From Bacteroidota bacterium (lineage in GTDB: Bacteria; Bacteroidota; Ignavibacteria; Kapaibacteriales; UBA2268): a stretch of DNA of 64,000 bases. Location of the stretch: positions 62,001 through 126,000 of the forward strand of contig SCSM01000040.1 of assembly GCA_004322215.1 (NCBI GenBank). The letters run 5' to 3'. Of this stretch, positions 7,537 to 15,732 are shown in pieces. The notes under the pieces were generated by a model that saw only the letters and a list, made by a program, of their open reading frames with translations, made no database searches and had not been told where the DNA came from. The stretch's first letter is position 1; each line of letters opens with the position of its first letter. The translations under genes were made by a program, and so were the position numbers.

Positions 7537-7962
7537 ATGGCATTATTATCAAAATCTTGTTTATACGGCTTAAGGACAGCAATCTACTGCGCCCATCAAT
7601 CAGGTAACGGGTACATTCCAATATCCGAAATAGCGAAAGAACTTGAAATTCCGGCTGACTTTTTAACAAAAATTCTCCAGAAATTAACCAGGAAAAAAAT
7701 CATGAGTTCACTTCGCGGTGTAAAAGGAGGTATTAAGCTTGGAAAGTCTTCCGAAAAAATTTCACTCTACGATATCGTTCAGGCAATTGACGGAGAAACC
7801 ATATTTAGAAAATGTTTTCTTGACCTCGAGGGTTGCGGAGAGGAGACTCCCTGCCCGTTTCATGAAAGCTGGAAAAGTTACAGAACAGACCTTGGGAATA
7901 TGCTTAAGAATACATCCTTGTCTTATCTAATCGAAAACAGAAAATATGCACGGCTAAAATGA
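7537..7962 (+). CDS. Rrf2-family Fe-S transcriptional regulator, NsrR-like
   Basis: A 141-residue DNA-binding protein with an N-terminal winged helix-turn-helix (residues 1-70: ISEIAKELEIPADFLTKILQ as recognition region) and a wing ending KGGIKLGK. Three cysteines follow at C93, C100 and C106 in CFLDLEGCGEETPCPFH, the spacing used by Rrf2 proteins such as NsrR and IscR to bind an iron-sulfur cluster. In NsrR-like members, nitric oxide or redox loss of the cluster relieves repression. It directly precedes the cytochrome and nosZ genes on the same strand (31 bp to the next start), so control of N2O reduction genes is likely. The exact signal is inferred. Confidence 0.88.
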   Translation: MALLSKSCLYGLRTAIYCAHQSGNGYIPISEIAKELEIPADFLTKILQKLTRKKIMSSLRGVKGGIKLGKSSEKISLYDIVQAIDGETIFRKCFLDLEGCGEETPCPFHESWKSYRTDLGNMLKNTSLSYLIENRKYARLK

Positions 7963-7993
7963 TTGTTTAATTTTTTTTTGTATGGAGTTAATT

Positions 7994-8413
7994 ATGAAAA
8001 AGCTAATATTATTTACACTCGGAATGATGATTTTTTTAATCGCCTGCGGCGGCGGCTCGAAGGAAGATGAATTCGACCATGTAAAATACGGATTCGGTCC
8101 GATTACCAAAGTTGATTTGGGTCCTATAGACCCGGCGCTTGCGGAAAAAGGCAAGCAAACTTTTGAAGTCAAATGCACTGCATGTCACAAAATCGAAACG
8201 CGGTATGTCGCTCCCAAACTCGGCGGCGTTACAAAAAGAAGAACACCTGAATTCATAATGAATATGATATTGAATCCCGCGGAAATGATTCAGAAGAATC
8301 CTGAAACGAAAAAGCTTTTAGCTGAATACAACGTCTCGATGACTTTCCAGAATGTTACTAAAGATGATGCAAGAGCTATTCTCGAGTATTTCCGAACATG
8401 CGAAGATAAATAA
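7994..8413 (+). CDS. c-type cytochrome lipoprotein of the nos cluster (NosC-like)
   Basis: A lipoprotein signal (MKKLILFTLGMMIFLIAC, Cys at 18) is followed by one haem-binding CTACHK motif and a possible axial methionine in MTFQNV. It is expected to sit at the outer face of the inner membrane or in the periplasm and to pass electrons to nitrous oxide reductase, as small monohaem cytochromes do in clade II nos clusters. ATG at 7994 is chosen over ATG at 7982. The bases GGAG at 7984-7987 then form the ribosome binding site, and the protein starts directly with its signal peptide. nosZ begins 52 bp downstream. Confidence 0.9.
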   Translation: MKKLILFTLGMMIFLIACGGGSKEDEFDHVKYGFGPITKVDLGPIDPALAEKGKQTFEVKCTACHKIETRYVAPKLGGVTKRRTPEFIMNMILNPAEMIQKNPETKKLLAEYNVSMTFQNVTKDDARAILEYFRTCEDK

Positions 8414-8465
8414 TTTTTGATTGTAATAATATCTAAAATAATTGTATTAATTGTATGAGGTTTAA

Positions 8466-10427
8466 ATGAAAAAATTGAAATTCACAAAATTGTCGATTGC
8501 AATTGTCAGTTTAATAACCGTGATTGCAATATTCGGTGCATGCAGCAGAAGCGGCAGGAACAAAGCCATGGTCGAAAGCGATGCTGCAGAAAAAGTGTAC
8601 GTTGCACCGGGAACTTATGACGAGTTCTATGCTTTCTTATCAGGTGGATTCAGCGGACAGCTTTCTGTTTACGGACTTCCATCGGGACGCTTGTTCAAGG
8701 TTATTCCAGTGTATTCGCAGAACCCGGAAAATGGGTATGGCTATACCGAGGAAACCAAGCCGATGCTGATGACAAGCCACGGTTTTGTTCCATGGGATGA
8801 TGCCCACCATCCGGATTTATCGCAGACAAACGGTGTGCCAGACGGCAGGTGGATTTTTATAAATGGTAATAACACGCCGAGAATTGCCAGGATTAATTTG
8901 AAAACGTTTGAGACGAATGAGATAATCGAAATTCCGAATACGGGTGGCAACCACGCATCGGCTTTCGTTACACCAAATACCGAATATGTTGTTGCAGCAA
9001 CGAGATTCAGTGTGCCATATCCTCAGAGCGATGTGTCGATTACAGATTATAAGAAGTTTTTCAAGGGAGCTATATCTTATATTAAAGTCGAACCCGGGAC
9101 AGGCAAAATGTCAATTGCATTCCAGATTCTGATGCCGGGATTTGATTATGATTTGGCACATTCAGGCAAAGGGCCATCATTTGGCTGGTCATTTTTCACC
9201 TGCTATAATTCTGAACAATCCCAGACTTTGCTCGAAGTAAATGCATCTAAAAACGATAAGGATTTCATTGCCGCAGTTAACTGGAAGAAAGCCGAAGAAG
9301 CAGTAGCAGCCGGAAAATTCAAGACAATGAATTGTAATTATTTTCACAATGTTTATAATGACGAAACACATTCGGCGACATCTGAAAAGCTTACGAGCGT
9401 TAAAGTGCTTGACCCGAAAGATGTGCCCGGCTTGATTTATTACCTGCCGACACCGAAATCGCCACACGGTGTCGACGTTGACCCGACAGGTGAATATATT
9501 GCATGCGGCGGTAAGCTTGCAGCAATGATACCTGTTCATTCATTTACAAAGATGAAGAAGGCAATCGAGGAAAAGAAATTCGATGGTGAAATAGACGGTA
9601 TTCCGATATTGAAGTATGATGCTGTCATAGCAGGGGAAGTGAAGGATTGCGGATTAGGGCCACTGCACACAGAATTTGATGGAAAAGGATATGCTTATAC
9701 ATCGGCATTTATTACATCTGAAGTTGTTAAGTGGAAAGTCGGAACATGGCAGGTCGTCGACAGGATTCCATCATATTATTCAATCGGTCATCTTATGATT
9801 CCCGGCGGTGATTGTGCAAAGCCATGGGGTAAATATTTGGTCGCACTGAATAAAATAACAAAAGACAGATATTTGCCGACCGGTCCGGAAATGTGCCAGG
9901 CAGCCCAGTTGATTGACATCAGCGGCGACAAGATGAAGCTATTACTCGATTTCCCGACAATAGGAGAGCCACATTATGCACAGGCAATTCCAGCAGAAAT
10001 ACTGATGAAAAACAACCAGAAGATTTTCCCGATTGAACAGAACAAACATCCATACGCAGCTAAAGGTGAAAAAGAAGCAAAAGTCGTACGTGACGGCAAC
10101 AATGTTCATATTTACATGACAATGACAAGAAGCCACTTTATGCCGGACAACATTGAAGGTGTAAAGGTTGGAGATAATGTTTATATTCATACGACAAACC
10201 TCGAGCAGGACTGGGATGTGCCTCACGGATTTGCAATTCTGGGTGCCGAATATTCCGAATTGCTCGTGATGCCGGGACAAACAAGAACATTAGTATGGAG
10301 ACCGAAAGAGGTGGGAGTATATCCATTTTATTGCACTGATTTTTGTTCTGCATTGCACCAGGAAATGTCGGGATATATAAGGGTATCGAATACAAATATC
10401 CCGATTAGTTACAATAACCCGAATTAA
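8466..10427 (+). CDS. nosZ: Nitrous oxide reductase, clade II, probable lipoprotein
   Basis: This 653-residue periplasmic copper enzyme reduces N2O to N2. The signal is of Sec type (no twin arginine) and ends FGAC, a plausible lipobox with Cys26, so the enzyme may be membrane-anchored. The N-terminal seven-bladed propeller carries the CuZ histidines in DAHHPD (about residue 113), TGGNHAS, SPHGVDVDPTG, LHTEFDGKG and YSIGHLM. The C-terminal cupredoxin domain has the CuA ligands in VPHGF and YCTDFCSALHQEM (about residues 621-634). Length and the Sec signal identify clade II. TGAGG at 8456-8460 gives a ribosome binding site. It sits between the cytochrome and the remaining nos genes. Confidence 0.97.
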   Translation: MKKLKFTKLSIAIVSLITVIAIFGACSRSGRNKAMVESDAAEKVYVAPGTYDEFYAFLSGGFSGQLSVYGLPSGRLFKVIPVYSQNPENGYGYTEETKPMLMTSHGFVPWDDAHHPDLSQTNGVPDGRWIFINGNNTPRIARINLKTFETNEIIEIPNTGGNHASAFVTPNTEYVVAATRFSVPYPQSDVSITDYKKFFKGAISYIKVEPGTGKMSIAFQILMPGFDYDLAHSGKGPSFGWSFFTCYNSEQSQTLLEVNASKNDKDFIAAVNWKKAEEAVAAGKFKTMNCNYFHNVYNDETHSATSEKLTSVKVLDPKDVPGLIYYLPTPKSPHGVDVDPTGEYIACGGKLAAMIPVHSFTKMKKAIEEKKFDGEIDGIPILKYDAVIAGEVKDCGLGPLHTEFDGKGYAYTSAFITSEVVKWKVGTWQVVDRIPSYYSIGHLMIPGGDCAKPWGKYLVALNKITKDRYLPTGPEMCQAAQLIDISGDKMKLLLDFPTIGEPHYAQAIPAEILMKNNQKIFPIEQNKHPYAAKGEKEAKVVRDGNNVHIYMTMTRSHFMPDNIEGVKVGDNVYIHTTNLEQDWDVPHGFAILGAEYSELLVMPGQTRTLVWRPKEVGVYPFYCTDFCSALHQEMSGYIRVSNTNIPISYNNPN

Positions 10428-10462
10428 TTATGAATGATAAGAAATTATGACTACCCCTTAAT

Positions 10463-10484
10463 CCCCTCCTTAAACAAGGAGGGG
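10463..10484. repeat. Strong hairpin between nosZ and the next nos gene
   Basis: CCCCTCCTT and AAGGAGGGG form a 9-bp stem with a 4-base loop, flanked by CTACCCCTTAAT and TAAAAGGGGAGG that can extend or rearrange it. It has no U-tract. It may cap nosZ mRNA against 3' decay or attenuate read-through. It is also a member of the C/G-rich hairpin group of this window. Confidence 0.55.
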
Positions 10485-10520
10485 TAAAAGGGGAGGATTA
10501 ATAAAAATACAGGCGAAAAA

Positions 10521-11105
10521 ATGAAAACTAAATTTAAAATATTGATAGTCATTTCCTCATTACTACTGATAACATCTTACTTTCTCCCTATTTGGTATAT
10601 ATCACTCGATGCACCGCAGTATCCCGAAGGAATGGGCATGCAAATTTTCATTAATGACATCAGAGGCGAGAAAGAACATGATTTAAAAAATATCAATGAA
10701 TTGAATCATTACATCGGAATGAACAGAATCATTCCCGATTCAATTTCAGAACTAAAGTATATGCCGTTTATTATAGGTGCATTAATACTGCTTGGATTAA
10801 TTGCCGGAATATCAGGAAAAAAAATCATGTTGTATATTTGGATGCTTGTATATTTTATTATCGGAGCTGTCGGACTTTATGATTTCTGGCACTGGGAGTA
10901 TGATTACGGGCATCACCTCAATCCCGAAGCAGCATTGAAAATACCGGGTATGTCATACCAGCCGCCGTTAATAGGTTCAAAGCAGATAATGAATTTTTAT
11001 GCTACCTCGATGCCAGACATAGCCGGCTGGATTATTTTTGGCGTATTCTTCATCGGGTTGGCAATAACTACCATTATGATTTTTGGAAAAAAGAAAGAGG
11101 TCTGA
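10521..11105 (+). CDS. nos-cluster-associated membrane protein of unknown role
   Basis: A 194-residue inner-membrane protein with four hydrophobic segments: residues 7-27, about 82-100, 105-125 and 168-189. A periplasmic loop contains ELNHYIGMNRIIPDSI, and a second polar loop is rich in His and Tyr (FWHWEYDYGHH). Its position between nosZ and nosL matches a membrane protein often found there in clade II clusters of Bacteroidota. Proposed roles in such clusters include electron transfer or assembly of the reductase, but none can be read from this sequence. The His-rich loop could bind copper, which is inference. It ends 1 base before the nosL start and is surely co-transcribed. Confidence 0.8.
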   Translation: MKTKFKILIVISSLLLITSYFLPIWYISLDAPQYPEGMGMQIFINDIRGEKEHDLKNINELNHYIGMNRIIPDSISELKYMPFIIGALILLGLIAGISGKKIMLYIWMLVYFIIGAVGLYDFWHWEYDYGHHLNPEAALKIPGMSYQPPLIGSKQIMNFYATSMPDIAGWIIFGVFFIGLAITTIMIFGKKKEV

Positions 11106-11106
11106 T

Positions 11107-11580
11107 ATGAAGAAGATAATAAAGTTGAATTTATTGGCAGTAACAATAATTTTCTTTACAATTATTTCGATTGGCTGCAGCCGGGAGCCGGAGCCGATAG
11201 ATTACGGCAAAGACAATTGTTCGTATTGCAAAATGTCAATTGTAGAAAAACAATTCGGAACAGAATTAATCACAAAAAAAGGCAAGATTGATAAATTCGA
11301 TTCAATAGAATGTCTCGCAGCATTTTTGGAAAGCGGAGGAACAAACAAAGATGATATTCAGTCCTGTTGGATTACCGATTATTTTCATCCGGGCAGTTTT
11401 ATAAATGCAGGTGAATCGTTTTACCTGCGTAGCGAGAATCTGAGGAGTCCGATGGGTGAGTTTTTATCCGGCTATTCAAACATTAATGATGCAAAAAGAA
11501 GCATGAATCAGCATGGTGGTAATATCTTAAAATGGGATGAAGTTAAATTAATGGTTAAAAAGGATTGGCTTGAAAAATAG
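11107..11580 (+). CDS. nosL: NosL copper chaperone lipoprotein
   Basis: A 157-residue lipoprotein. MKKIIKLNLLAVTIIFF...IISIGC gives a lipobox with Cys at about residue 23. The mature part contains DNCSYCKMSIVEKQFG, the Cys-x2-Cys-x-Met segment that binds Cu(I) in NosL. NosL delivers copper to the NosDFY-NosZ assembly route. ATG at 11107 is chosen because AGAGG at 11096-11100 precedes it. An earlier frame start at 11083 would overlap the upstream gene and bury the signal peptide. Confidence 0.93.
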   Translation: MKKIIKLNLLAVTIIFFTIISIGCSREPEPIDYGKDNCSYCKMSIVEKQFGTELITKKGKIDKFDSIECLAAFLESGGTNKDDIQSCWITDYFHPGSFINAGESFYLRSENLRSPMGEFLSGYSNINDAKRSMNQHGGNILKWDEVKLMVKKDWLEK

Positions 11581-11635
11581 ATTACTTATAATTTCATTCT
11601 TAACCCGATTCAGAATATAAGTAGGATTTAGCCAA

Positions 11636-11663
11636 TGGATGCTGAAATAAATTCAGCGTGACA
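11636..11663. repeat. 28-bp palindrome, TGGAT...TGACA family, copy 2
   Basis: TGGATGCTGAA and TTCAGCGTGACA arms around AATAAA, between nosL and nosD. Its total length equals that of copies 4063-4090 and 31929-31956. Here the inner stem change T to G is matched by the compensating change on the other arm. Confidence 0.7.
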
Positions 11664-11683
11664 AATCAAATTCAATAAATAAT

Positions 11684-12934
11684 ATGAAAATAATATTTCA
11701 AATAAATATTATAATATTACTAATCATTACATTTCGCCATACAAATCTTGAAGCGAAGGATATTATTATTGACAAATCAGGAGCAATAACGAGTATTAAA
11801 CAAGCCCTTGGGCTTTGTCAAAATGGTGACAGGTTAATAATAAAAAAAGGATATTACAAAGAAAGAGATATTGAAATTAATAAAAGCGTTCAAATTACAG
11901 GAGAAGATTTCCCGGTTGTCGATGCAGAATTTAAATCAGGTTTGTTTCATATCAAAGCCGATGATGTGCGAATTGAAGGTCTGATAATAAAAAATACCGC
12001 TATGAGTTTTGTTGCCGAATATGCAGGAATAAAAATAGACAGTGCAAAGAATTGCATTATAAAAGGAAATAAAATTCTATATAATTATTTCGGTGTTTAT
12101 ATAGCATTCGGTGCCGATTGTAAAATAGAAGATAATATTATAGTTGGCAGACAAAGCAAGTCTGAAACAACATCAGGCAACGGTGTCCATTTATGGTACT
12201 CAAAAAATATTACTATTTCAAACAATAAAATAAGCAACCAGAGGGACGGCATATATCTCGAATTTTCTCAAAATTCAGCCATAGATAATAATATAAGTGA
12301 AAATAATTTAAGATACGGTTTACATTTCATGTTTTCGCACAGATGTGTTTATAATGGAAATACTTTCAGAAATAATGTCGGTGGTGTCGCAGTTATGTAC
12401 ACAAAATATATCCACATGTATAATAACAAATTCGAGAATAACTGGGGACCCGCATCTTACGGTTTGCTTCTGAAGGATATAACAGACAGCGAAATTAAAT
12501 ATAACTTATTTCATGAAAATTCGACAGCAATTTATCTCGAAAATTCTGTGCGTCTGCTGATTGAGCATAATAATATCACTGATAACGGATGGGCATTAAA
12601 AATCAAGTCCAATTCAACCGATAACGATTTCGTCAACAATAACTTTATTAATAATACATTTGATGTTGCAACCGGAAGCAAGAGAAATTATGTAACATTC
12701 AGGAAAAATTACTGGAGCAAATATTCAGGATACGATTTGAATCGAGACGGATATGGCGATGTCCCTTACAAGCCGGTGGGATTGTTTTCCGCCATAGTTG
12801 AAAATAATTCTCCAGCCATGATTTTATTAAGAAGTTTGTTTATTCAGATTCTTGAAGTAGCTGAAAAAATTGTTCCTTCCATAACTCCGGTTGATTTAGA
12901 GGATGAATCACCCTTGATGAGAAGTGTAAGATGA
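11684..12934 (+). CDS. nosD: NosD, periplasmic beta-helix protein for NosZ maturation
   Basis: A 416-residue exported protein. A signal peptide (about residues 1-24, ending LEAKD) is followed by a right-handed parallel beta-helix of CASH/carbohydrate-binding type, seen as repeated N-rich rungs (NCIIKGNKILYNYFGVYIA, ITISNNKISNQRDGIYLEF, YIHMYNNKFENNWG). A C-terminal domain follows with YWSKYSGYDLNRDGYGDVPY, typical of NosD. With the ABC transporter NosFY it supports CuZ assembly in nitrous oxide reductase. nosF overlaps its stop by 4 bases (ATGA), so translation is coupled. Confidence 0.95.
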   Translation: MKIIFQINIIILLIITFRHTNLEAKDIIIDKSGAITSIKQALGLCQNGDRLIIKKGYYKERDIEINKSVQITGEDFPVVDAEFKSGLFHIKADDVRIEGLIIKNTAMSFVAEYAGIKIDSAKNCIIKGNKILYNYFGVYIAFGADCKIEDNIIVGRQSKSETTSGNGVHLWYSKNITISNNKISNQRDGIYLEFSQNSAIDNNISENNLRYGLHFMFSHRCVYNGNTFRNNVGGVAVMYTKYIHMYNNKFENNWGPASYGLLLKDITDSEIKYNLFHENSTAIYLENSVRLLIEHNNITDNGWALKIKSNSTDNDFVNNNFINNTFDVATGSKRNYVTFRKNYWSKYSGYDLNRDGYGDVPYKPVGLFSAIVENNSPAMILLRSLFIQILEVAEKIVPSITPVDLEDESPLMRSVR

Positions 12935-13653
12935 TTAGAATAGAAAGATTAAATAAAAGTTTTGGAAAACTTCATGTATTGAAGGATGTCAATCTCGAAT
13001 TCGAGAATAGTAAAGTAACAGCTATTATTGGTCCTAATGGTTCAGGCAAGACAACCCTGATAAAAATAATACTCGGACTAATGAAAGCGGATTCAGGAAA
13101 AATTCTTGTTAATAATATCAATATTAAGAAAGGTGTTGATTACAAAAATAATATCGGGAATATGCCTCAAATTGCCCGGTTTCCTGAGAACCTTCGGGTT
13201 GGCGAGTTAATTGATATGATGAAAGATTTAAGGTCAAAAAAGAATGGAGTTGATAAAGATTTATTCGCTTCATTTAAGCTTGATAATGAGATAAATAAAA
13301 AGCTTGGAACTCTCTCTGGCGGGACTAAGCAGAGAGTCAATGCTGCACTGGCATTTCTTTTTAATCCCGATATATTGATTCTCGATGAACCGACTGCAGG
13401 ACTTGACCCTATATCGAGCAGTGCATTAAAAGATAAAATTCTGAAAGAGCAAAAAAAAGGAAAAACAATTTTGATTACTTCTCATATTTTGAGTGATATC
13501 GAAGAACTTGCAGAAAATCTGGTTTTTATTCTCGAGGGAAAAATAATATATAATGGAACTGTTAAATTGTTAATCGAAGAAAAAGGAAAAAGCAATCTCG
13601 AAAGAACAATTGCTTCACTTATGGAGTCGAACGCAAATGAACACAATGCTTAA
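12931..13653 (+). CDS. nosF: NosF, ABC transporter ATPase
   Basis: A 240-residue ATP-binding cassette subunit with Walker A GPNGSGKTT (residues 34-42), the signature LSGGTKQR, Walker B ILILDEPTAGLDP, and a switch histidine in ITSHILSD. It powers the NosDFY complex that matures the copper cluster of NosZ. Its start overlaps the nosD stop (ATGA at 12931-12934), and nosY starts inside its last codons. The family is very widespread, but the gene order makes NosF the clear assignment. Confidence 0.95.
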   Translation: MIRIERLNKSFGKLHVLKDVNLEFENSKVTAIIGPNGSGKTTLIKIILGLMKADSGKILVNNINIKKGVDYKNNIGNMPQIARFPENLRVGELIDMMKDLRSKKNGVDKDLFASFKLDNEINKKLGTLSGGTKQRVNAALAFLFNPDILILDEPTAGLDPISSSALKDKILKEQKKGKTILITSHILSDIEELAENLVFILEGKIIYNGTVKLLIEEKGKSNLERTIASLMESNANEHNA

Positions 13654-14428
13654 AATAATAAAGTATGAACTGAGAGACGTCATCAGGAGCAAATGGATTC
13701 TCATTTACTTTGGCTTTCTTTTCCTGATTACAGAAGGAATGTTTCAGTTCAGCGGCAGCAGTTCCAAAGTATTATTAAGTCTGCTCAACATAGTACTGAT
13801 TTTGATTCCAATTATAACAATAAGCTATGGAATTATATACATGTACAGTTCACGTGAATTTACAGAAATGCTTCTCGCTCAACCAATAAAACGAAAAACA
13901 CTTTTTTCCGGTTTATATTCCGGTTTGGCATTGCCATTATCAATAGCATACCTGTTTGGAATTGGAATACCTTTCATTTATCACGGGGTAGATGAAGTAA
14001 GTCAGTTCCCAGTATTAATTATTCTCATGCTTTCAGGAGTAGCACTGACATTTGTATTCACTTCACTTGCTGTTCTCATATCACTCAGTTCCGAAGACAA
14101 GGTAAAAGGATTAGGAATTGGAATTTTTGTATGGCTTTTCATGGCTGTAGTATATGACGGAGCACTGCTATTCGGTTCTTATCTTTTATCAGAGTATCCA
14201 CTCGAAAAACCCATGATTGCAGTAACTATTCTCAATCCGATTGACCTCGCCCGTATTCTATTGATGTTGAAATTCGACATATCGGCATTAATGGGCTACA
14301 CAGGTGCAGTATTCAAAAAATTCTTCGGTGGTCCGCTTGGAATGTTACTTTCATCAGGTATGCTTATGCTATGGATAATAATTCCTTGCCTTATAGGTAA
14401 AAGGATATTTGTGAGGAAGGATTTTTAA
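13637..14428 (+). CDS. nosY: NosY, ABC transporter permease
   Basis: A 264-residue inner-membrane permease with six hydrophobic segments (for example WILIYFGFLFLITEG, LLNIVLILIPIITISYGIIY and the final GMLMLWIIIPCLIG). The cytoplasmic segment REFTEMLLAQPIKRKTLFSG is typical of ABC-2/NosY-type permeases. It completes NosDFY. ATG at 13637 (MNTMLKIIKYELRD) is preferred to an upstream in-frame ATG at 13610. It gives the usual family N-terminus and overlaps nosF by 17 bases. It is the last gene of the nos operon, and 106 bp separate it from coaD. Confidence 0.93.
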   Translation: MNTMLKIIKYELRDVIRSKWILIYFGFLFLITEGMFQFSGSSSKVLLSLLNIVLILIPIITISYGIIYMYSSREFTEMLLAQPIKRKTLFSGLYSGLALPLSIAYLFGIGIPFIYHGVDEVSQFPVLIILMLSGVALTFVFTSLAVLISLSSEDKVKGLGIGIFVWLFMAVVYDGALLFGSYLLSEYPLEKPMIAVTILNPIDLARILLMLKFDISALMGYTGAVFKKFFGGPLGMLLSSGMLMLWIIIPCLIGKRIFVRKDF

Positions 14429-14486
14429 AGTAGATTTTGGTTTACCGCACTGAATTTAATAATTCTCATATATCTCAACATTTCAT

Positions 14487-14494
14487 TATATTTG
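14487..14494 (+). promoter_or_regulatory. Possible Bacteroidota-type -7 box (TATATTTG) for coaD
   Basis: An exact TAnnTTTG match 41 bp upstream of the coaD ATG. No convincing TTTG -33 element is seen at the expected distance. Confidence 0.3.
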
Positions 14495-14534
14495 AAATTG
14501 ATTTATTATTTTCTAAAAATAATTTTGGAATAAT

Positions 14535-15017
14535 ATGCAAAGAATTGCTGTATATCCCGGAACATTCGACCCCATAACGAACGGGCATGTAGATGTAATC
14601 GAACGTGCATCGCAGATGTTCGATAAAATTATCGTTGTTGTTGCCGTGAACTCAAAAAAAGAAGTACTATTCAGCGATGAGGAACGATGTGACCTGGCAG
14701 TTGAATCCCTGAAAGAACTTCCGAATGTCGAGGTTGCAATGCACCGCGGCTTGATTATAGAATATGCCCGTAAGAGGAATGCAATTGCCCTTATTCGCGG
14801 TATCAGGGCTGTTTCCGATTTTGAATATGAATTTCAATTAGCGTTGATGAACCGGAAGCTTGTTCCGGAAATAAAAACTATTTTTCTTATGCCGCATGAA
14901 CGCTATACTTATCTTAATTCAAGTATAATCCGTGAGCTTGCAAAGTATAAGCAGGATGTAAGTGAATTTGTCCCGGAAGTTGTGTATCAAAGGTTGAAGG
15001 AGAAGTTTAAGTATTAG
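14535..15017 (+). CDS. coaD: Phosphopantetheine adenylyltransferase
   Basis: This 160-residue cytoplasmic enzyme of coenzyme A biosynthesis transfers AMP to 4'-phosphopantetheine to give dephospho-CoA. The nucleotidyltransferase motif is AVYPGTFDPITNGH with T10 and H18. RGIRAVSDFEYE and the ISSTxE-like SSIIRELAKY near the end are also present. Length is standard. It precedes two toxin-antitoxin modules, and a decayed copy of its last 25 codons lies at 15733-15795. Confidence 0.97.
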   Translation: MQRIAVYPGTFDPITNGHVDVIERASQMFDKIIVVVAVNSKKEVLFSDEERCDLAVESLKELPNVEVAMHRGLIIEYARKRNAIALIRGIRAVSDFEYEFQLALMNRKLVPEIKTIFLMPHERYTYLNSSIIRELAKYKQDVSEFVPEVVYQRLKEKFKY

Positions 15018-15085
15018 AAAATTTTACTAATTTTATAAAATGTAAATGTTCCTGAAACGTTAAGTTTAGAAACTTTGGAAATTAT

Positions 15086-15298
15086 ATGGAAACAACATTA
15101 ATAGCTACTTATAAAAAACGGACTTTAATATTAGATAAAGATTTACCCTTGCAACCAAAAACAAAAGTCAAGGTTACTATAGATTTACCTATAAAGGAAG
15201 AAAAAAAATCATTTTTAGAACAAGCTATTGAACTTGACTTTGATGCCCCTGCAGATTGGTCCCAAAAGGTTGATGAATATCTATATGGGGTAAAATAA
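15086..15298 (+). CDS. Antitoxin of a VapBC-like module (AF2212/DUF104-like)
   Basis: A 70-residue protein. The N-terminal beta-rich part (METTLIATYKKRTLILDKDL, then KTKVKVTIDL) resembles AF2212/DUF104-type antitoxins. The C-terminal tail SFLEQAIELDFDAPADW, then SQKVDEYLYG, resembles toxin-neutralising tails of VapB proteins. It should bind and block the PIN-domain toxin encoded one base after its stop and repress the pair's promoter. Family placement is by eye. Confidence 0.75.
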   Translation: METTLIATYKKRTLILDKDLPLQPKTKVKVTIDLPIKEEKKSFLEQAIELDFDAPADWSQKVDEYLYGVK

Positions 15299-15299
15299 A

Positions 15300-15710
15300 G
15301 TGAAGAATAAATACTTTATTGATACAAGTTACATTATTGCTTTATCCTCAAAAAAAGACCAATTACATTCAAAAGCAGTAGAAATTGCCCAAAAAATAAA
15401 ATCGAATGATATCCCTTTGATAACAACAGAATTCATTCTTCTTGAATTAGGAAATTCATTCTCAAAGCAGCATTTAAAAAAATTAGGTGTTATTTTATTA
15501 AATTCAATTTATAATGATGAAAATATCGAAATAGTTAAATTATCAGATAAATATTATAAGCATGGATTATCTTTATTCAATAGTACACAAGACAAAAGCT
15601 GGAGTTTAACTGATTGCATTTCATTTGAAATTCTTAAAGAGAAAAATATTCGGGATGTGTTAACTAGTGATTTACATTTTACACAAGCAGGTTTTAATAA
15701 ATTACTTTAA
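15300..15710 (+). CDS. VapC-like PIN-domain ribonuclease toxin
   Basis: A 136-residue PIN-domain protein. Its acidic active-site residues are D8 (FIDTSY), E44 or E49 (ITTEFILLELGN), D105 (SLTDCISFEI) and D124 (LTSDLHF). VapC toxins cleave specific RNAs, often tRNA, when the antitoxin is lost. It starts with GTG, one base after the antitoxin stop. Together the pair lies between the true end of coaD and a duplicated, mutated coaD tail, which indicates insertion. Confidence 0.88.
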   Translation: MKNKYFIDTSYIIALSSKKDQLHSKAVEIAQKIKSNDIPLITTEFILLELGNSFSKQHLKKLGVILLNSIYNDENIEIVKLSDKYYKHGLSLFNSTQDKSWSLTDCISFEILKEKNIRDVLTSDLHFTQAGFNKLL

Positions 15711-15732
15711 ACTTAGTTTTAAATTCCTTCCG

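Noticed and set aside
9189-9539. A 116-codon antisense frame inside nosZ
   Set aside because: nosZ is strongly conserved on the plus strand. The antisense frame has an unnatural Cys/His/Arg-rich composition.
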